Shown here piece by piece: positions 1 to 11,705 of a stretch of DNA of 64,000 bases. The stretch comes from Posidoniimonas polymericola. GTDB lineage: Bacteria; Planctomycetota; Planctomycetia; Pirellulales; Lacipirellulaceae. Position 1 is the first letter of the stretch. Each line of letters starts with the position of its first letter. The notes under the pieces are model-generated. The model worked only from the letters and a program-made list of their open reading frames with translations, was not told the origin of the DNA and ran no database searches. Where the stretch lies: the NCBI RefSeq assembly GCF_007859935.1, contig NZ_SJPO01000004.1, positions 310,001 through 374,000 on the forward strand. The letters run 5' to 3'. Position numbers and translations under genes: made by a program.

Positions 1-1182
<1,182 letters not shown>

Positions 1183-1241
1183 CGACTCAACTTTCTAAAG
1201 TTTTGCTTGTGGTGGTTGAATCTCGCCGTTGCACGAGCAGC

Positions 1242-1853
1242 CTAGCCGGCCAGCTTCTTGGCGATCTTCGCGACGTGCTCGCCCTGGAAGCGGGCGATCG
1301 ACAGCTCGTTCTCCGAAGGCTGCCGCGAGCCGTCGTCCTTGGCCATGGTGGTGGCGCCGTAGGGCGTGCCGCCCGAGATCTCGCCCATCTCCGACAGCCC
1401 CTCGCAGCTGTAGGGCACTCCCACTACCAGCATGCCGTGGTGCAGCAGCGTGGTGTGGAAGCTGGTGATGGTGGTCTCCTGCCCGCCGTGCTGGCTGGCA
1501 GTCGACGCGAACACGCTGCCCGGCTTGCCGACCAGGGCGCCCTTCTTCCATAGCCCGCCGGTCGAGTCGAGGAACGACCGCATCTGCGCCGCCATGTTGC
1601 CAAAGCGGGTCGGCGTGCCAAAGATCACCGCGTCCGCCTCGGCAAGGATGTCGGTGGTCGCCTCGGGCACGTCGGCGAACGCCTGACGGGCCTCCAGCGC
1701 GCCCATCTTCTTCAGCACCTCGTCGGAGAGCGTCTCCGGGACCTGATAGACCGAAACTTCGGCGCCGTCGACGCTCTTGGCCCCCTCGGCGACCGCCTCT
1801 GCCAGTTGGTAGACATGTCCGTAGGTGCTGTAGAAGACGATCGCGATTTTCAT
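1242..1853 (-). CDS. wrbA: NAD(P)H:quinone oxidoreductase WrbA (flavodoxin-like)
   Basis: 203 residues, the usual WrbA length. Two-electron reduction of quinones with FMN protects against oxidative stress. The FMN phosphate-binding loop is near the N-terminus ([15 protein letters not shown]). Further family motifs are [18 protein letters not shown] around residue 80 and [19 protein letters not shown] around 120-140. The C-terminal part with [10 protein letters not shown] is also conserved. The gene is upstream of, and co-directional with, the catalase at 1-1182, a sensible functional pairing. A longer overlapping frame at 1195-1926 on the same strand is out of frame and rejected. Confidence 0.95.
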   Translation of the reverse strand: MKIAIVFYSTYGHVYQLAEAVAEGAKSVDGAEVSVYQVPETLSDEVLKKMGALEARQAFADVPEATTDILAEADAVIFGTPTRFGNMAAQMRSFLDSTGGLWKKGALVGKPGSVFASTASQHGGQETTITSFHTTLLHHGMLVVGVPYSCEGLSEMGEISGGTPYGATTMAKDDGSRQPSENELSIARFQGEHVAKIAKKLAG

Positions 1854-2138
1854 CGTGGAAGAACCTGCTGCCGGGGGTGAACGCTGACGGAAATCTTGCC
1901 GGACGCGTAGTGCGCATCCGAAGCAAGGGTCAGCAGTCCGGTAGCAGGGCGTGTGCCAATCGTGACGAGGCCGTCCGCAAACGATCCAATTGGCGCGTGT
2001 GGGCCCTAAGGAATAGAGGACCCAAGCAATAGAGTGGCCGATGCGGCTAGGTCAGCAGCTGCCCACCGGTCGCCAAACGCCCGCTTCGGGCGTTTTGGAA
2101 CCACGCTGCCACCAAGAGCGAGTGGCGTAGAGAGAAGA

Positions 2139-2375
2139 CTACCAGAGCGAGAACTGGGACGGCTCCGGCGACTCGTCGTTCGCGAGCGCCACTTCTAGCC
2201 GACGAGCAATCTCGGCGCGGATCTGAAGGCGGATCCGCCAGCGGCGCCACGCCCCGGCGTTAACGAGCAGGGGCTCGTACTCCGTCCGAACCGCCGGCTC
2301 GATGACCGCCAGGTGCGTCGCGCAGACCGCGGCGTCGTAGCGGGCAGGGCCGTCGACGACGAAACCGGATTCCAT
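2139..2375 (-). CDS. Small hypothetical protein, 78 aa
   Basis: Function unknown. The start at 2375 (MESGFVVDG) is chosen because a strong Shine-Dalgarno AAGGAGG sits five bases upstream; the open frame extends further up to 2411 but without that support. The protein is soluble, with an Arg-rich middle (WRRWRIRLQIRAEIARRLE) that looks like an amphipathic helix and an acidic tail ending QFSLW. No domain is recognised. Coding status rests on the ribosome-binding site and amphipathic composition. Confidence 0.55.
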   Translation of the reverse strand: MESGFVVDGPARYDAAVCATHLAVIEPAVRTEYEPLLVNAGAWRRWRIRLQIRAEIARRLEVALANDESPEPSQFSLW

Positions 2376-2770
2376 CCCATCCTCCTTCGAGTCGCCTACA
2401 TGGGACAGCAAGCCTGCTGGCCGGCAAGCCCCAGTTCTGCACCGAGTCTAGCACGGGGCCGGAGAGGGAAGCAAGTTTTCTTACAACGCCCCACCCTCGC
2501 GCTGTACATAACATGCTATCGGTATCCGAGGAAATCACTCACTGGCCTTAGAGATTTGCCCGGCGTAACGGCGGCGGGTATGCTGATGCAAACGTCTCCG
2601 ATGATGAGGCGGGTAGTGATCCTCTGGCACTAGGATTCCAACCGCGGAGACCGGCGTATCGTCGGTCGACCTAGGGTTATTCACGCCGCAAGGTCAATAC
2701 TTTCACACCGTCAAGACGGCGAAATCGTAGACGGCAGCAGGCCCAAATCAAGACAACCATTGAGTGACTA
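2376..2770. other. Non-coding stretch, no clear element
   Basis: About 395 bases between the divergent small gene ending at 2375 and the exported protein at 2771. It must hold both promoters, but I see no convincing -35/-10 pair, repeat or RNA structure. Short open frames here lack ribosome-binding sites. Confidence 0.5.
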
Positions 2771-4420
2771 ATGAGCCCCCACCTACCTCGTCCGAACTAC
2801 TTCGCTACTCTCTTTCTGTGTGTCGCGCATCTGGCGACCAGTTCCACCGCAGCTAGCGGACTTCAAACGCTCGATTCCGTAGAGACCATCGCTCTTTCCG
2901 GGCAAGCGGTCCCCGGCTTTGAGGGCAGGACTTTTGAGAACTTTTTCAGCAAAGCCGTCCTGAACAACTACGGCGAGGCCGCGTTTCTCGCGAGACTGGA
3001 GTGCTGCGGGCCGCGCGATGGCGCGTTCACAAATGCAGGAGGCGATCTCAAAACGCTCGCCCTCGTTGACACACCTGCCTTCGCTGTGGGTGGCAACTCA
3101 TTTCGAGAGTTCAGTCATGTGCAGATCGACGATCAGGGGCGCACGTTTATCCGCGGCGTTGGAAATGGCACTCCCCCCAGTTTCGACCTGATTGCCACCG
3201 GCCCTCAATCTGGTGAGCTTACCGCGATTGCGGAGTCGGGAGACTTGGTGGACCCCTCCGAGCCGGGCGTCACCTACCGATCTTTCGACTTTTCTCACTT
3301 GGGAATCGGCGGTCGCCTGGCGGGGCCTGCGGCTACGTGGACGAACGGCAGCACCTCGCCGCCCGGTGAAGTGCTGTTCGTATCAGACGGCGGGCCGGCG
3401 GCGCCGCTCCTGCGTGCGGGCGATCAGCCGAGCTTCACCGCTCCAGGCGAGGTGTATGCCACAACCGATACCTCGGCATTCGAGCGACCAGTTGTCAATG
3501 CAGCCGGCGCGATTGCAGTTCGCGTCACGACAATCAATCCACTGGAGATCTTTGAGTCCGTTCGACACATCATCAGGATCGATTCTCAGCAGGGAGTCGA
3601 ACGGATTGTGACAGAAAGCTTCGGCTCCGACCCCGCCCTCGGATCGCTATTCGCACTCACTTTCCCGGTCATCAACGACAACGGTGACATCGGTTTCGGA
3701 GCAATCGTCGACGGCATTGGCAACTCGTTGTGGTTGAGCAGGCCCGGCGACAATCCAAGCCTGTTGGTAAGAGAAGGCGACGAGCCGCCGACAATTCCCG
3801 GCGGCCGATTCTTAGCCATTCTCACTAGTGATTCTGCCGAGTCGCCCCTCGGCATTGCGGGCGACGGAAGTCTCGCCTTCGAGGCGGTTGTCATTGGCCC
3901 AGAGTTTGGGAACAACGACAGCGATTCACTTTGGCTCGCGACTCCGGACGGCCCCAAGCCGATCGCGATCGAAGGCCGAATCGCTCCCGGTGTGAACGGT
4001 GTGTTCGCTAGCGAGAGCAGCACCATCGGCGACTTGATTGGTAATAGCAGCGTCAACGAGCGGAACCAATTGGCGTTTACTGCTCAGTACGTGCAATCCA
4101 CTGGAAGGCTACGGACCGGTCTATTCGCCACCGACTTTGGGGGCGATCTCCACAAGGTGGCGGCTCCTGGAGACCTGCTCGAAATGGAACCCGGAATCCT
4201 GCGAGAAATCGAGTTCGTCGAGTTCCGAGGAGATATCGAACACGGGGCGCTTGGAAGCGGATTGAACGACAGTGGACAGATCTTGTTCTCGGCGAGGTTT
4301 ACGGATGGAACTGCGGGAGTCTTCTTGTCGCGGATCGTTGCCGTGCCCGAGCCGCTTGCGTTCTCTCTCGCCTCGTTGGCGTGCGTCTGCGTCTTTGGGC
4401 CGCGAACGCGCCGGTCGTGA
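2771..4420 (+). CDS. Exported protein with PEP-CTERM-like tail (choice-of-anchor/DUF7453-like)
   Basis: 549 residues. The N-terminus has a signal peptide with a hydrophobic stretch (YFATLFLCVAHLATSS). The body is built of repeated short beta units with recurring phrases such as LNNYGEAAFLARL, INDNGDIGFGAIV, VNERNQLAFTA and LNDSGQILFSARF. This is the pattern of planctomycete/myxobacterial proteins annotated as DUF7453 or choice-of-anchor families, probably a beta-propeller-like fold. The C-terminus reads VPEP, then a hydrophobic helix, then Arg residues (RTRRS), which is a PEP-CTERM-like sorting signal. Function is unknown; likely cell-surface or periplasmic. The family name is recalled from pattern, not searched. 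Confidence 0.85.
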   Translation: MSPHLPRPNYFATLFLCVAHLATSSTAASGLQTLDSVETIALSGQAVPGFEGRTFENFFSKAVLNNYGEAAFLARLECCGPRDGAFTNAGGDLKTLALVDTPAFAVGGNSFREFSHVQIDDQGRTFIRGVGNGTPPSFDLIATGPQSGELTAIAESGDLVDPSEPGVTYRSFDFSHLGIGGRLAGPAATWTNGSTSPPGEVLFVSDGGPAAPLLRAGDQPSFTAPGEVYATTDTSAFERPVVNAAGAIAVRVTTINPLEIFESVRHIIRIDSQQGVERIVTESFGSDPALGSLFALTFPVINDNGDIGFGAIVDGIGNSLWLSRPGDNPSLLVREGDEPPTIPGGRFLAILTSDSAESPLGIAGDGSLAFEAVVIGPEFGNNDSDSLWLATPDGPKPIAIEGRIAPGVNGVFASESSTIGDLIGNSSVNERNQLAFTAQYVQSTGRLRTGLFATDFGGDLHKVAAPGDLLEMEPGILREIEFVEFRGDIEHGALGSGLNDSGQILFSARFTDGTAGVFLSRIVAVPEPLAFSLASLACVCVFGPRTRRS

Positions 4421-4530
4421 ATGGCTTTGCGAAGTCGTGCCCGAAAACGCGCAGCCTTGCCGCCAACAGACGCGGCTAGCGCCGCCCGATGCGGGCGGAG
4501 AGTGACACGAGGGCAGAAGCGCCCCGCACC

Positions 4531-5499
4531 TTATCGCTCGCCCGCGGCCCTCTGCTGTCGGTCGAGCAGCGCGTGGCCGATCCCCTTGTCGGGGGCACGC
4601 TGAACGAAGACCACGGTCGCCTGCTGGCGGTCGGCCTCGCGGAGGAACTCGTAGAACCCGGCCGCGTAATCGTCGAGCGAGTTGAAGACCTCACTCAGCA
4701 CCACCGACGGTTGATCCTCGATGGGGAGCAGCCCGCAGTATGCCACGCGGGCGCCTTCCTGGCTCGCTAACGCGCTGGGCCTATCGACTAAGCGGACAGT
4801 CGCGCGCGGCTGGTAGTGCGGGTGCAGGGTGCCGGGCGAGCGGACGTCGGTATCAGCGTGGCGGTCGGCGTCCTCGTTGACCTCCCGGGCGTCGGGCAGG
4901 ACGCGTCGGATCTGCTCGATCGTGACCGCTCCAGCTCGGAGCACCGTAGCGACAGGCCCCGTGCAGTCCACCACCGTGGACTCCACCCCCAAAGACGGCC
5001 CATCCTGCTGGAAGACGGCGTCGATCCTTCCGTCGAGGTCCTCGAGCACCGACCGCCAGCGGGTTCCGCTGGGTCGCCCCGAGCGGTTGGCGGACGGGGC
5101 GGCAACCGGCCTGCCCGCCAGGCGCAGGATCTCGGCGGCGATGGGGTGGTTGGGCGCCCGGATGCCGACCGTGCCGAGCCCAGCGGTCACCAGGTCCGAC
5201 ACCTCCGCGCGTTTCGGCAGCAGCACCGTCAGCGGACCCGGCGCGAACGCGGACAGCAGCACCTCGGCGGTCGGCGTCAGGGTTGCGGCCGCGTCCGACC
5301 AGCGGCCGGCGTCGGCGATGTGGACGATCAGCGGGTTGTCGCTCGGTCGGCCCTTGGCCTGGAACAGCTTGCGCACCGCCTGGTCGTTGGTGGCGTCGAC
5401 CCCGAGGCCGAAGACGGTCTCGGTCGGAAAGGCGACGACGCCCCCGGCTCGGATAATCTCGGCCGCCTCGCGGGGTGATTGGATGAGGGCAGTGCCCAC
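4531..5499 (-). CDS. tsaC: L-threonylcarbamoyladenylate synthase (TsaC/Sua5, long form)
   Basis: 322 residues. It makes threonylcarbamoyl-AMP from threonine, bicarbonate and ATP, the first step of t6A37 modification of ANN-decoding tRNAs. The YrdC domain covers about residues 8-200, with AFPTETVFGLGVDA, the FQAKGRPSDNPL motif and PVAAPSANRSGRPSGT. A further Sua5-type C-terminal domain follows (about 215-322), reached through a linker with SPGTLHPHY, the conserved link of the two-domain Sua5 form. The gene lies 66 bp downstream of lutC in the same direction and may be read from the same transcript, but its function is unrelated. Confidence 0.93.
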   Translation of the reverse strand: MGTALIQSPREAAEIIRAGGVVAFPTETVFGLGVDATNDQAVRKLFQAKGRPSDNPLIVHIADAGRWSDAAATLTPTAEVLLSAFAPGPLTVLLPKRAEVSDLVTAGLGTVGIRAPNHPIAAEILRLAGRPVAAPSANRSGRPSGTRWRSVLEDLDGRIDAVFQQDGPSLGVESTVVDCTGPVATVLRAGAVTIEQIRRVLPDAREVNEDADRHADTDVRSPGTLHPHYQPRATVRLVDRPSALASQEGARVAYCGLLPIEDQPSVVLSEVFNSLDDYAAGFYEFLREADRQQATVVFVQRAPDKGIGHALLDRQQRAAGER

Positions 5500-5565
5500 G
5501 GCTGTGCTCCGACAGACAAAGAACTAGCAGCGAAGGCGCCGCAGAGAACGCACGCCCCCAAGCAC

Positions 5566-6237
5566 TTACCCAACCAAGATGACCGTGAGTTTCTTCGGCC
5601 CGTGGGCGCCGAGGACGAGGATCCGCTCGATGTCGCCGGTGCGGCTGGGGCCGGAGATGATCGTCATGAAGCTCGGCCAGGCGGCGGCGTACCGTTGCCG
5701 CAGCAGTTCGTAGGCCGACGGGAGGTCGGGCAGCAGTTGGTCGCGACGAGCGATCGCTACGTGGTGCGGCGGCAGCACCGACAGCGCGCGGCCGCCGGCC
5801 GAAGCAGTCGTCAGCACCACGCTGCCGGTCTGGGCAACCAGCGCATCGCACGCGGTGATGCCGGCGTCGCACTTCTCGAGCTCGGCGGGGTCGTAGCCGC
5901 CGTCGGTCGAGAGCTGAGAGACCGTGAGCTGGCCGGTACACGCCTGCACGAGCGGGTCGGTGTGCACGCCGACGCTCGTCCAGCCTTCCTCGGCGGCGAT
6001 GCGGGCCAGCTCGCCGGCCGCCTGCGACTCGTCGGCGACTGTGATGAAGCTGGTCTTGAGTTTGTCGCTCCACTCGGCGAACAGCGCGACGCGGTCATCG
6101 TGCGTGTCGCCGCCGGCCGGGAGCCACGCGCGTGGCTCGGAGGTTGCGGGCGCCGAGGTGCTGCGGACGTGCGGGTCGGTGGGGCGTCGGAGCGCCTCGC
6201 GGACGCGGCCGAGGATGGCCTCGCGGTGGTCGCTCAT
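5566..6237 (-). CDS. lutC: LutC-type L-lactate utilisation protein (LUD domain)
   Basis: 223 residues. Third component of the LutABC complex that oxidises L-lactate to pyruvate (established for Bacillus). The start ATG at 6237 overlaps the lutB stop in an ATGA, so the two are translationally coupled; a longer frame upstream is out of phase with lutB and rejected. The N-terminal helix has ILGRVREALRR. The LUD core includes the CDALVAQTGSVVLTTASAGGRALSVLPPHHVAIA stretch, shown here only as a family landmark. A Pro/Ala-rich linker occurs around residues 25-45. Confidence 0.92.
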   Translation of the reverse strand: MSDHREAILGRVREALRRPTDPHVRSTSAPATSEPRAWLPAGGDTHDDRVALFAEWSDKLKTSFITVADESQAAGELARIAAEEGWTSVGVHTDPLVQACTGQLTVSQLSTDGGYDPAELEKCDAGITACDALVAQTGSVVLTTASAGGRALSVLPPHHVAIARRDQLLPDLPSAYELLRQRYAAAWPSFMTIISGPSRTGDIERILVLGAHGPKKLTVILVG

Positions 6238-7631
6238 CGCCGACGCTCCTTCCACTGCTCCTTGAAGGTCTTCGCTGCCGGGTCGGGGAAGTCGCGGGTC
6301 GCCCGCCATTTGTAGAGCGGGTCGAGCTTGGTCCCCTGGATCGGCCGGGAGAGCACGTGGCCGATCCGGCCGAGCTTGCCGCCCAGCCCGTACAGCCACG
6401 GCCGCCGCATCACGAAGCTGAAGATGCGCATCTGCAGCGACTCGAGCACCCCGCCCTGCTTCTGCGCCGAGTTGCGGCGGTTGCGGAGCAGGTGGTGGTG
6501 CAGGTCGATCTGGACGGGGCAGGTCTCGGTGCAGGCGCCGCACAGTGACGACGAGTCCGACAGGTGCTTCCAGCTCGACAGCCCGCGGAGGTGTGGCGTG
6601 ATCACCGAGCCGATCGGGCCCTGGTAGGTCGTGCCGTAGGTATGACCGCCGACGTTCTTGAAGATCGGGCAGACATTCAGGCACGCGCCGCAGCGGATGC
6701 ACCGCAGCGCGTCGCGCTGCTCCTGGTCGGCCAAGAGCCGCGTGCGGTGGTTGTCCAGCAGCACGACGTGCATCTCTTCGGGCCCGTCGACCTCGCCCGC
6801 CTGGCGGGGGCCGCCGAGCTGCGAGTTGTAGCCGGTGAGGTGCTGCCCGGTGCCGGCGGTCGCCAGCAGCGGCAGCAAGAGCGCCAGGTCGTCGAGCTTG
6901 GGGATCACCTTCTCGATGCCCATCACGGCGATGTGCACCTTCGGCATCGCCGTGGTGAGCCGGGCGTTGCCCTCGTTCTCGGTGATCGAGATCATGCCGG
7001 TCTCGGCGACGCCGAAGTTCGCGCCGCTGATACCGACGTCGGCGTCGAGGTACTTCTGGCGGAGCACCTCGCGGGCGATCATCGTGAGCTGCTCGGGGTC
7101 GTCGGTGTCGGCCGACTTGAGCTTTTCCTTGAACAGCTTGTTGATGGCTCCCCGCTTGAGGTGCATCGCGGGGAAGACAAAGTGGTAGGGCGCCTCGCCG
7201 CGGAGCTGCACGATGAACTCGCCGAGGTCCGACTCGACGACCTCGAAGCCCTCGTTCTCGAGCAGCTCGTTGAGGTGGATCTCCTCGGTCGTCATGCACT
7301 TGCTCTTGACGATCGACTTCGCGCCGTGGGCGTGGATCACGCCGAGGATCGCCTTCCGGGCGTCGTCGCCGTTGCGGCACCAGTGGACCTTGACGCCGCG
7401 GGCCTCGAGGTTGTCGGCGAACTGCGGCAGCAGCTTGTCGAGGTTCTCGATGGCGTTCCACTTGATCTCGGCGGCCGCGGCGCGGGCCGAGGTGTAGTCT
7501 TGGAAGCGTCCCTGCGTGCCGCGGCGCGTCGTGACGTAGCCCGACAGCGAGCTGCGGAGGAACTGCCGCTGGTCGCCGTCGCCGGCGACCTGGGCCGCGT
7601 CGTGCTGAAATTGTTCGAGGGGCGTGCTCAT
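6234..7631 (-). CDS. lutB: LutB-type iron-sulfur protein for L-lactate oxidation
   Basis: 465 residues, the usual LutB size. A LUD domain (about 60-300) is followed by two ferredoxin-type clusters, CIRCGACLNVCP and CGACTETCP, in the C-terminal third. The C-terminal tail has family-typical FSFVMRRPWLYG. The ATG at 7631 (MSTPLEQF) is preferred because it overlaps the lutA TGA in ATGA; the frame stays open upstream to 7676 but this would overlap lutA by more. With LutA and LutC it forms the cytoplasmic lactate oxidation complex. Confidence 0.94.
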   Translation of the reverse strand: MSTPLEQFQHDAAQVAGDGDQRQFLRSSLSGYVTTRRGTQGRFQDYTSARAAAAEIKWNAIENLDKLLPQFADNLEARGVKVHWCRNGDDARKAILGVIHAHGAKSIVKSKCMTTEEIHLNELLENEGFEVVESDLGEFIVQLRGEAPYHFVFPAMHLKRGAINKLFKEKLKSADTDDPEQLTMIAREVLRQKYLDADVGISGANFGVAETGMISITENEGNARLTTAMPKVHIAVMGIEKVIPKLDDLALLLPLLATAGTGQHLTGYNSQLGGPRQAGEVDGPEEMHVVLLDNHRTRLLADQEQRDALRCIRCGACLNVCPIFKNVGGHTYGTTYQGPIGSVITPHLRGLSSWKHLSDSSSLCGACTETCPVQIDLHHHLLRNRRNSAQKQGGVLESLQMRIFSFVMRRPWLYGLGGKLGRIGHVLSRPIQGTKLDPLYKWRATRDFPDPAAKTFKEQWKERRR

Positions 7632-8359
7632 TGTCCGGCCAGCACCTCCGCTAAGTGGAGACATTTGGGCAGGCACTTGGCCTGCAGCTTCTCCTGGCGT
7701 GACAGGTAGCCCGAGATCTGCAACAGGCAGCTCGGGTCGTTGGAGATGACGTACTGGGCTTCGGTCTCGTCGATCGAGAGCGACTTGACCTCGGCCATAG
7801 CGGTGGAGATCTGCGGAAACTTGACCGCGAAGGTGCCGCCGAATCCACAGCAGGTCTCGGCCTCGGCCATCTCGATCAGCTCGAGCCCTTGGACGTTCGC
7901 CAGCAGCTTGCGGGGGGCGTCCTTGATGCCGAGCTCACGCAGCCCGTGGCAACCGTCGTGGAAAGTGGCGCGGCCAGAGAGCGACGCGCCGACGTCGGTC
8001 ACGCCGAGCTTGTCGACCAACAGCTCGCTGAACTCGTAGGTCCGCTCGGCGACCGCCGCGGCCTGCTGGGCGAGGTCGGTCCCCTCGAACAGGTCGCGGT
8101 AGAACACGCGGACCATCGTCGCGCAGGAGCCCGACGGCACGCCGATCAGCTCGGCGTCGGCGAAAGTCTTGAGGAAGTGCTTGGCGACCTCACGGGCGTC
8201 GTCCTGGAAGCCGCAGTTGAACGCGGGCTGCCCGCAGCAGGTCTGCCCCGGCGGGTAGTCGACCTCGTGGCCGACCCGTTCGAGCACGCCGGCCATCGCC
8301 AGCCCAATCTGCGGGTAGAGCTGGTCCACGTAACAGGGAATAAAGAGCGATACCTTCAC
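7628..8359 (-). CDS. lutA: LutA-type protein with two CCG domains
   Basis: 243 residues. Two cysteine-rich CCG domains: one with TCCGQPAFNCGF near residue 40 and one with TCCGFGGTFAVKFP near 180; both resemble heterodisulfide-reductase/glycolate-oxidase iron-sulfur subunits. The start is GTG at 8359, overlapping the stop of the upstream DeoR-type regulator (GTGA). The 3' end overlaps lutB (ATGA). The tight overlaps put regulator and lutABC in one operon. Confidence 0.94.
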   Translation of the reverse strand: MKVSLFIPCYVDQLYPQIGLAMAGVLERVGHEVDYPPGQTCCGQPAFNCGFQDDAREVAKHFLKTFADAELIGVPSGSCATMVRVFYRDLFEGTDLAQQAAAVAERTYEFSELLVDKLGVTDVGASLSGRATFHDGCHGLRELGIKDAPRKLLANVQGLELIEMAEAETCCGFGGTFAVKFPQISTAMAEVKSLSIDETEAQYVISNDPSCLLQISGYLSRQEKLQAKCLPKCLHLAEVLAGQ

Positions 8360-9249
8360 ACGCCCGCCTTGGTCACTTTGCCCGCCGCTTTGGTGGGATC
8401 CGACTTAGTAGATTTGCCGCCGGCCGACCTGCCACCGGACGGCTGCTGGGCCGTGGCCGGGCTGGCGATCAGCGTCTCGACTCCCGCCGCGCCGAGCGGC
8501 TGGAGGAAATCGGCGTTGGTTTGGTCGTCGGTAATCAACACGCCGACATCCGCCAGCATACCGAAAAACGATACCGAGCGCACGCCAAATTTACTGTGGT
8601 CTGCGCACAGGATCGACACGTCTGACAGGTCGAGCAGCCACCGCTTGAGCGATGCGTGGGCGACGCTCGCCTCGCTCATGCCGCGCCGCGGGTCGATCGC
8701 CTTGCACGACAGGAACGCCTTGTCGAACGCGAACTGCCGCAGCGTCCCCTCGGCGATCGGCCCCAGCATGCCGACCAGCGAGTCGTCGAGTTCGCCGCCG
8801 GTCAGGGTGGCGTGGATGTGCGTGCGGCCGGCCAGCAGCTGGGCAGCCTCGACCGAGTTGGTCACCACGGTCAGCGGCATGTCTGGCAGCGCGGCGGCCA
8901 GCTCAAGCACGGTGCTCGACGCGTCGAGGGCGATGGTGTCGCCCTCCCGGACCAACTCGACCGCGCGGAGGGCAATGGCCCGCTTCTGGGCAGCGTTAGT
9001 GGTCCGCCGGACCGAGATCGGCGGGTCCTGCCGGTCGTCCCGCAGTCGGAGCGCCCCACCGTGGGTGCGGACTAGCAGGCCGGCCTCGCCGAGCCGCTCA
9101 AGGTCGCGGCGGATCGTTTCCTCGGCGACCGAGAACCGCTGAGCGAGCAGGGCGACCCGCACCGCACCCTCTTGGTCCAAGAGGGCGAGGATCTGGTCGT
9201 GCCGCTCCTGGGGGAGAGGCGCCGCCTGCGGGAGGGCGTCCTGAGCCAT
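8356..9249 (-). CDS. DeoR-family transcriptional regulator of the rhamnose/lactate locus
   Basis: 297 residues from the ATG at 9249 (MAQDALP); the frame is open to 9342 but that would cover the divergent promoter. The N-terminal winged helix is typical DeoR: HDQILALLDQEGAVRV, then FSVAEETIRRDLERL and LVRTHGGAL. The C-terminal DeoRC sugar-phosphate sensing domain has LDASSTVLELA, VVTNSVEAA and LTGGEL. A Lys/Ser/Ala-rich tail of about 30 residues follows. The gene overlaps lutA by four bases and is divergent from the rhamnose genes. It is therefore the likely regulator of both arms, probably sensing a sugar phosphate such as rhamnulose-1-phosphate (inference). Confidence 0.9.
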   Translation of the reverse strand: MAQDALPQAAPLPQERHDQILALLDQEGAVRVALLAQRFSVAEETIRRDLERLGEAGLLVRTHGGALRLRDDRQDPPISVRRTTNAAQKRAIALRAVELVREGDTIALDASSTVLELAAALPDMPLTVVTNSVEAAQLLAGRTHIHATLTGGELDDSLVGMLGPIAEGTLRQFAFDKAFLSCKAIDPRRGMSEASVAHASLKRWLLDLSDVSILCADHSKFGVRSVSFFGMLADVGVLITDDQTNADFLQPLGAAGVETLIASPATAQQPSGGRSAGGKSTKSDPTKAAGKVTKAGV

Positions 9250-9313
9250 GAATTGATGTCCGAGGTTGCGTGTTTTTTTGTGGTATTGACTGGACGACGG
9301 CTTGACCGGCCCC

Positions 9314-9342
9314 ATTCTATGTGTGAACATGTGGCCTTTCAA
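9314..9342 (-). promoter_or_regulatory. Sigma-70-like promoter for the regulator-lutABC operon
   Basis: On the minus strand, TTGAAA (9342-9337) and TAGAAT (9319-9314) are separated by exactly 17 bases; each matches five of six consensus positions. Transcription would begin near 9307, about 58 bases before the ATG at 9249. Confidence 0.6.
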
Positions 9343-9375
9343 TCCCCAACTGGGCCCAAACAGTCACTTTCCCAC

Positions 9376-9378
<3 letters not shown>
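9328..9378. promoter_or_regulatory. Candidate operator: CATGTGG / CCACATG inverted repeat in the divergent intergenic region
   Basis: CATGTGG at 9328-9334 lies inside the spacer of the minus-strand promoter. Its reverse complement CCACATG at 9372-9378 overlaps the ATG of the rhamnose aldolase gene. A DeoR-type regulator bound at both could control both directions. For the plus strand I see only a weak TTGACC (9302-9307) with GAACAT 17 bases later. This is a pattern observation only; seven-base arms could arise by chance. Confidence 0.3.
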
Positions 9379-11583
<2,205 letters not shown>

Positions 11584-11705
11584 CCCATTGACTCGGCCGC
11601 GACTGGGCTGAGTTTGACGACGCGCCGGCGCGGTCCAGGTCTAGACTTGCGGCCGGCGACGACTCAGAATAGCAGCTCTCTTCTCGCAACGAACCTGGAT
11701 CGTCT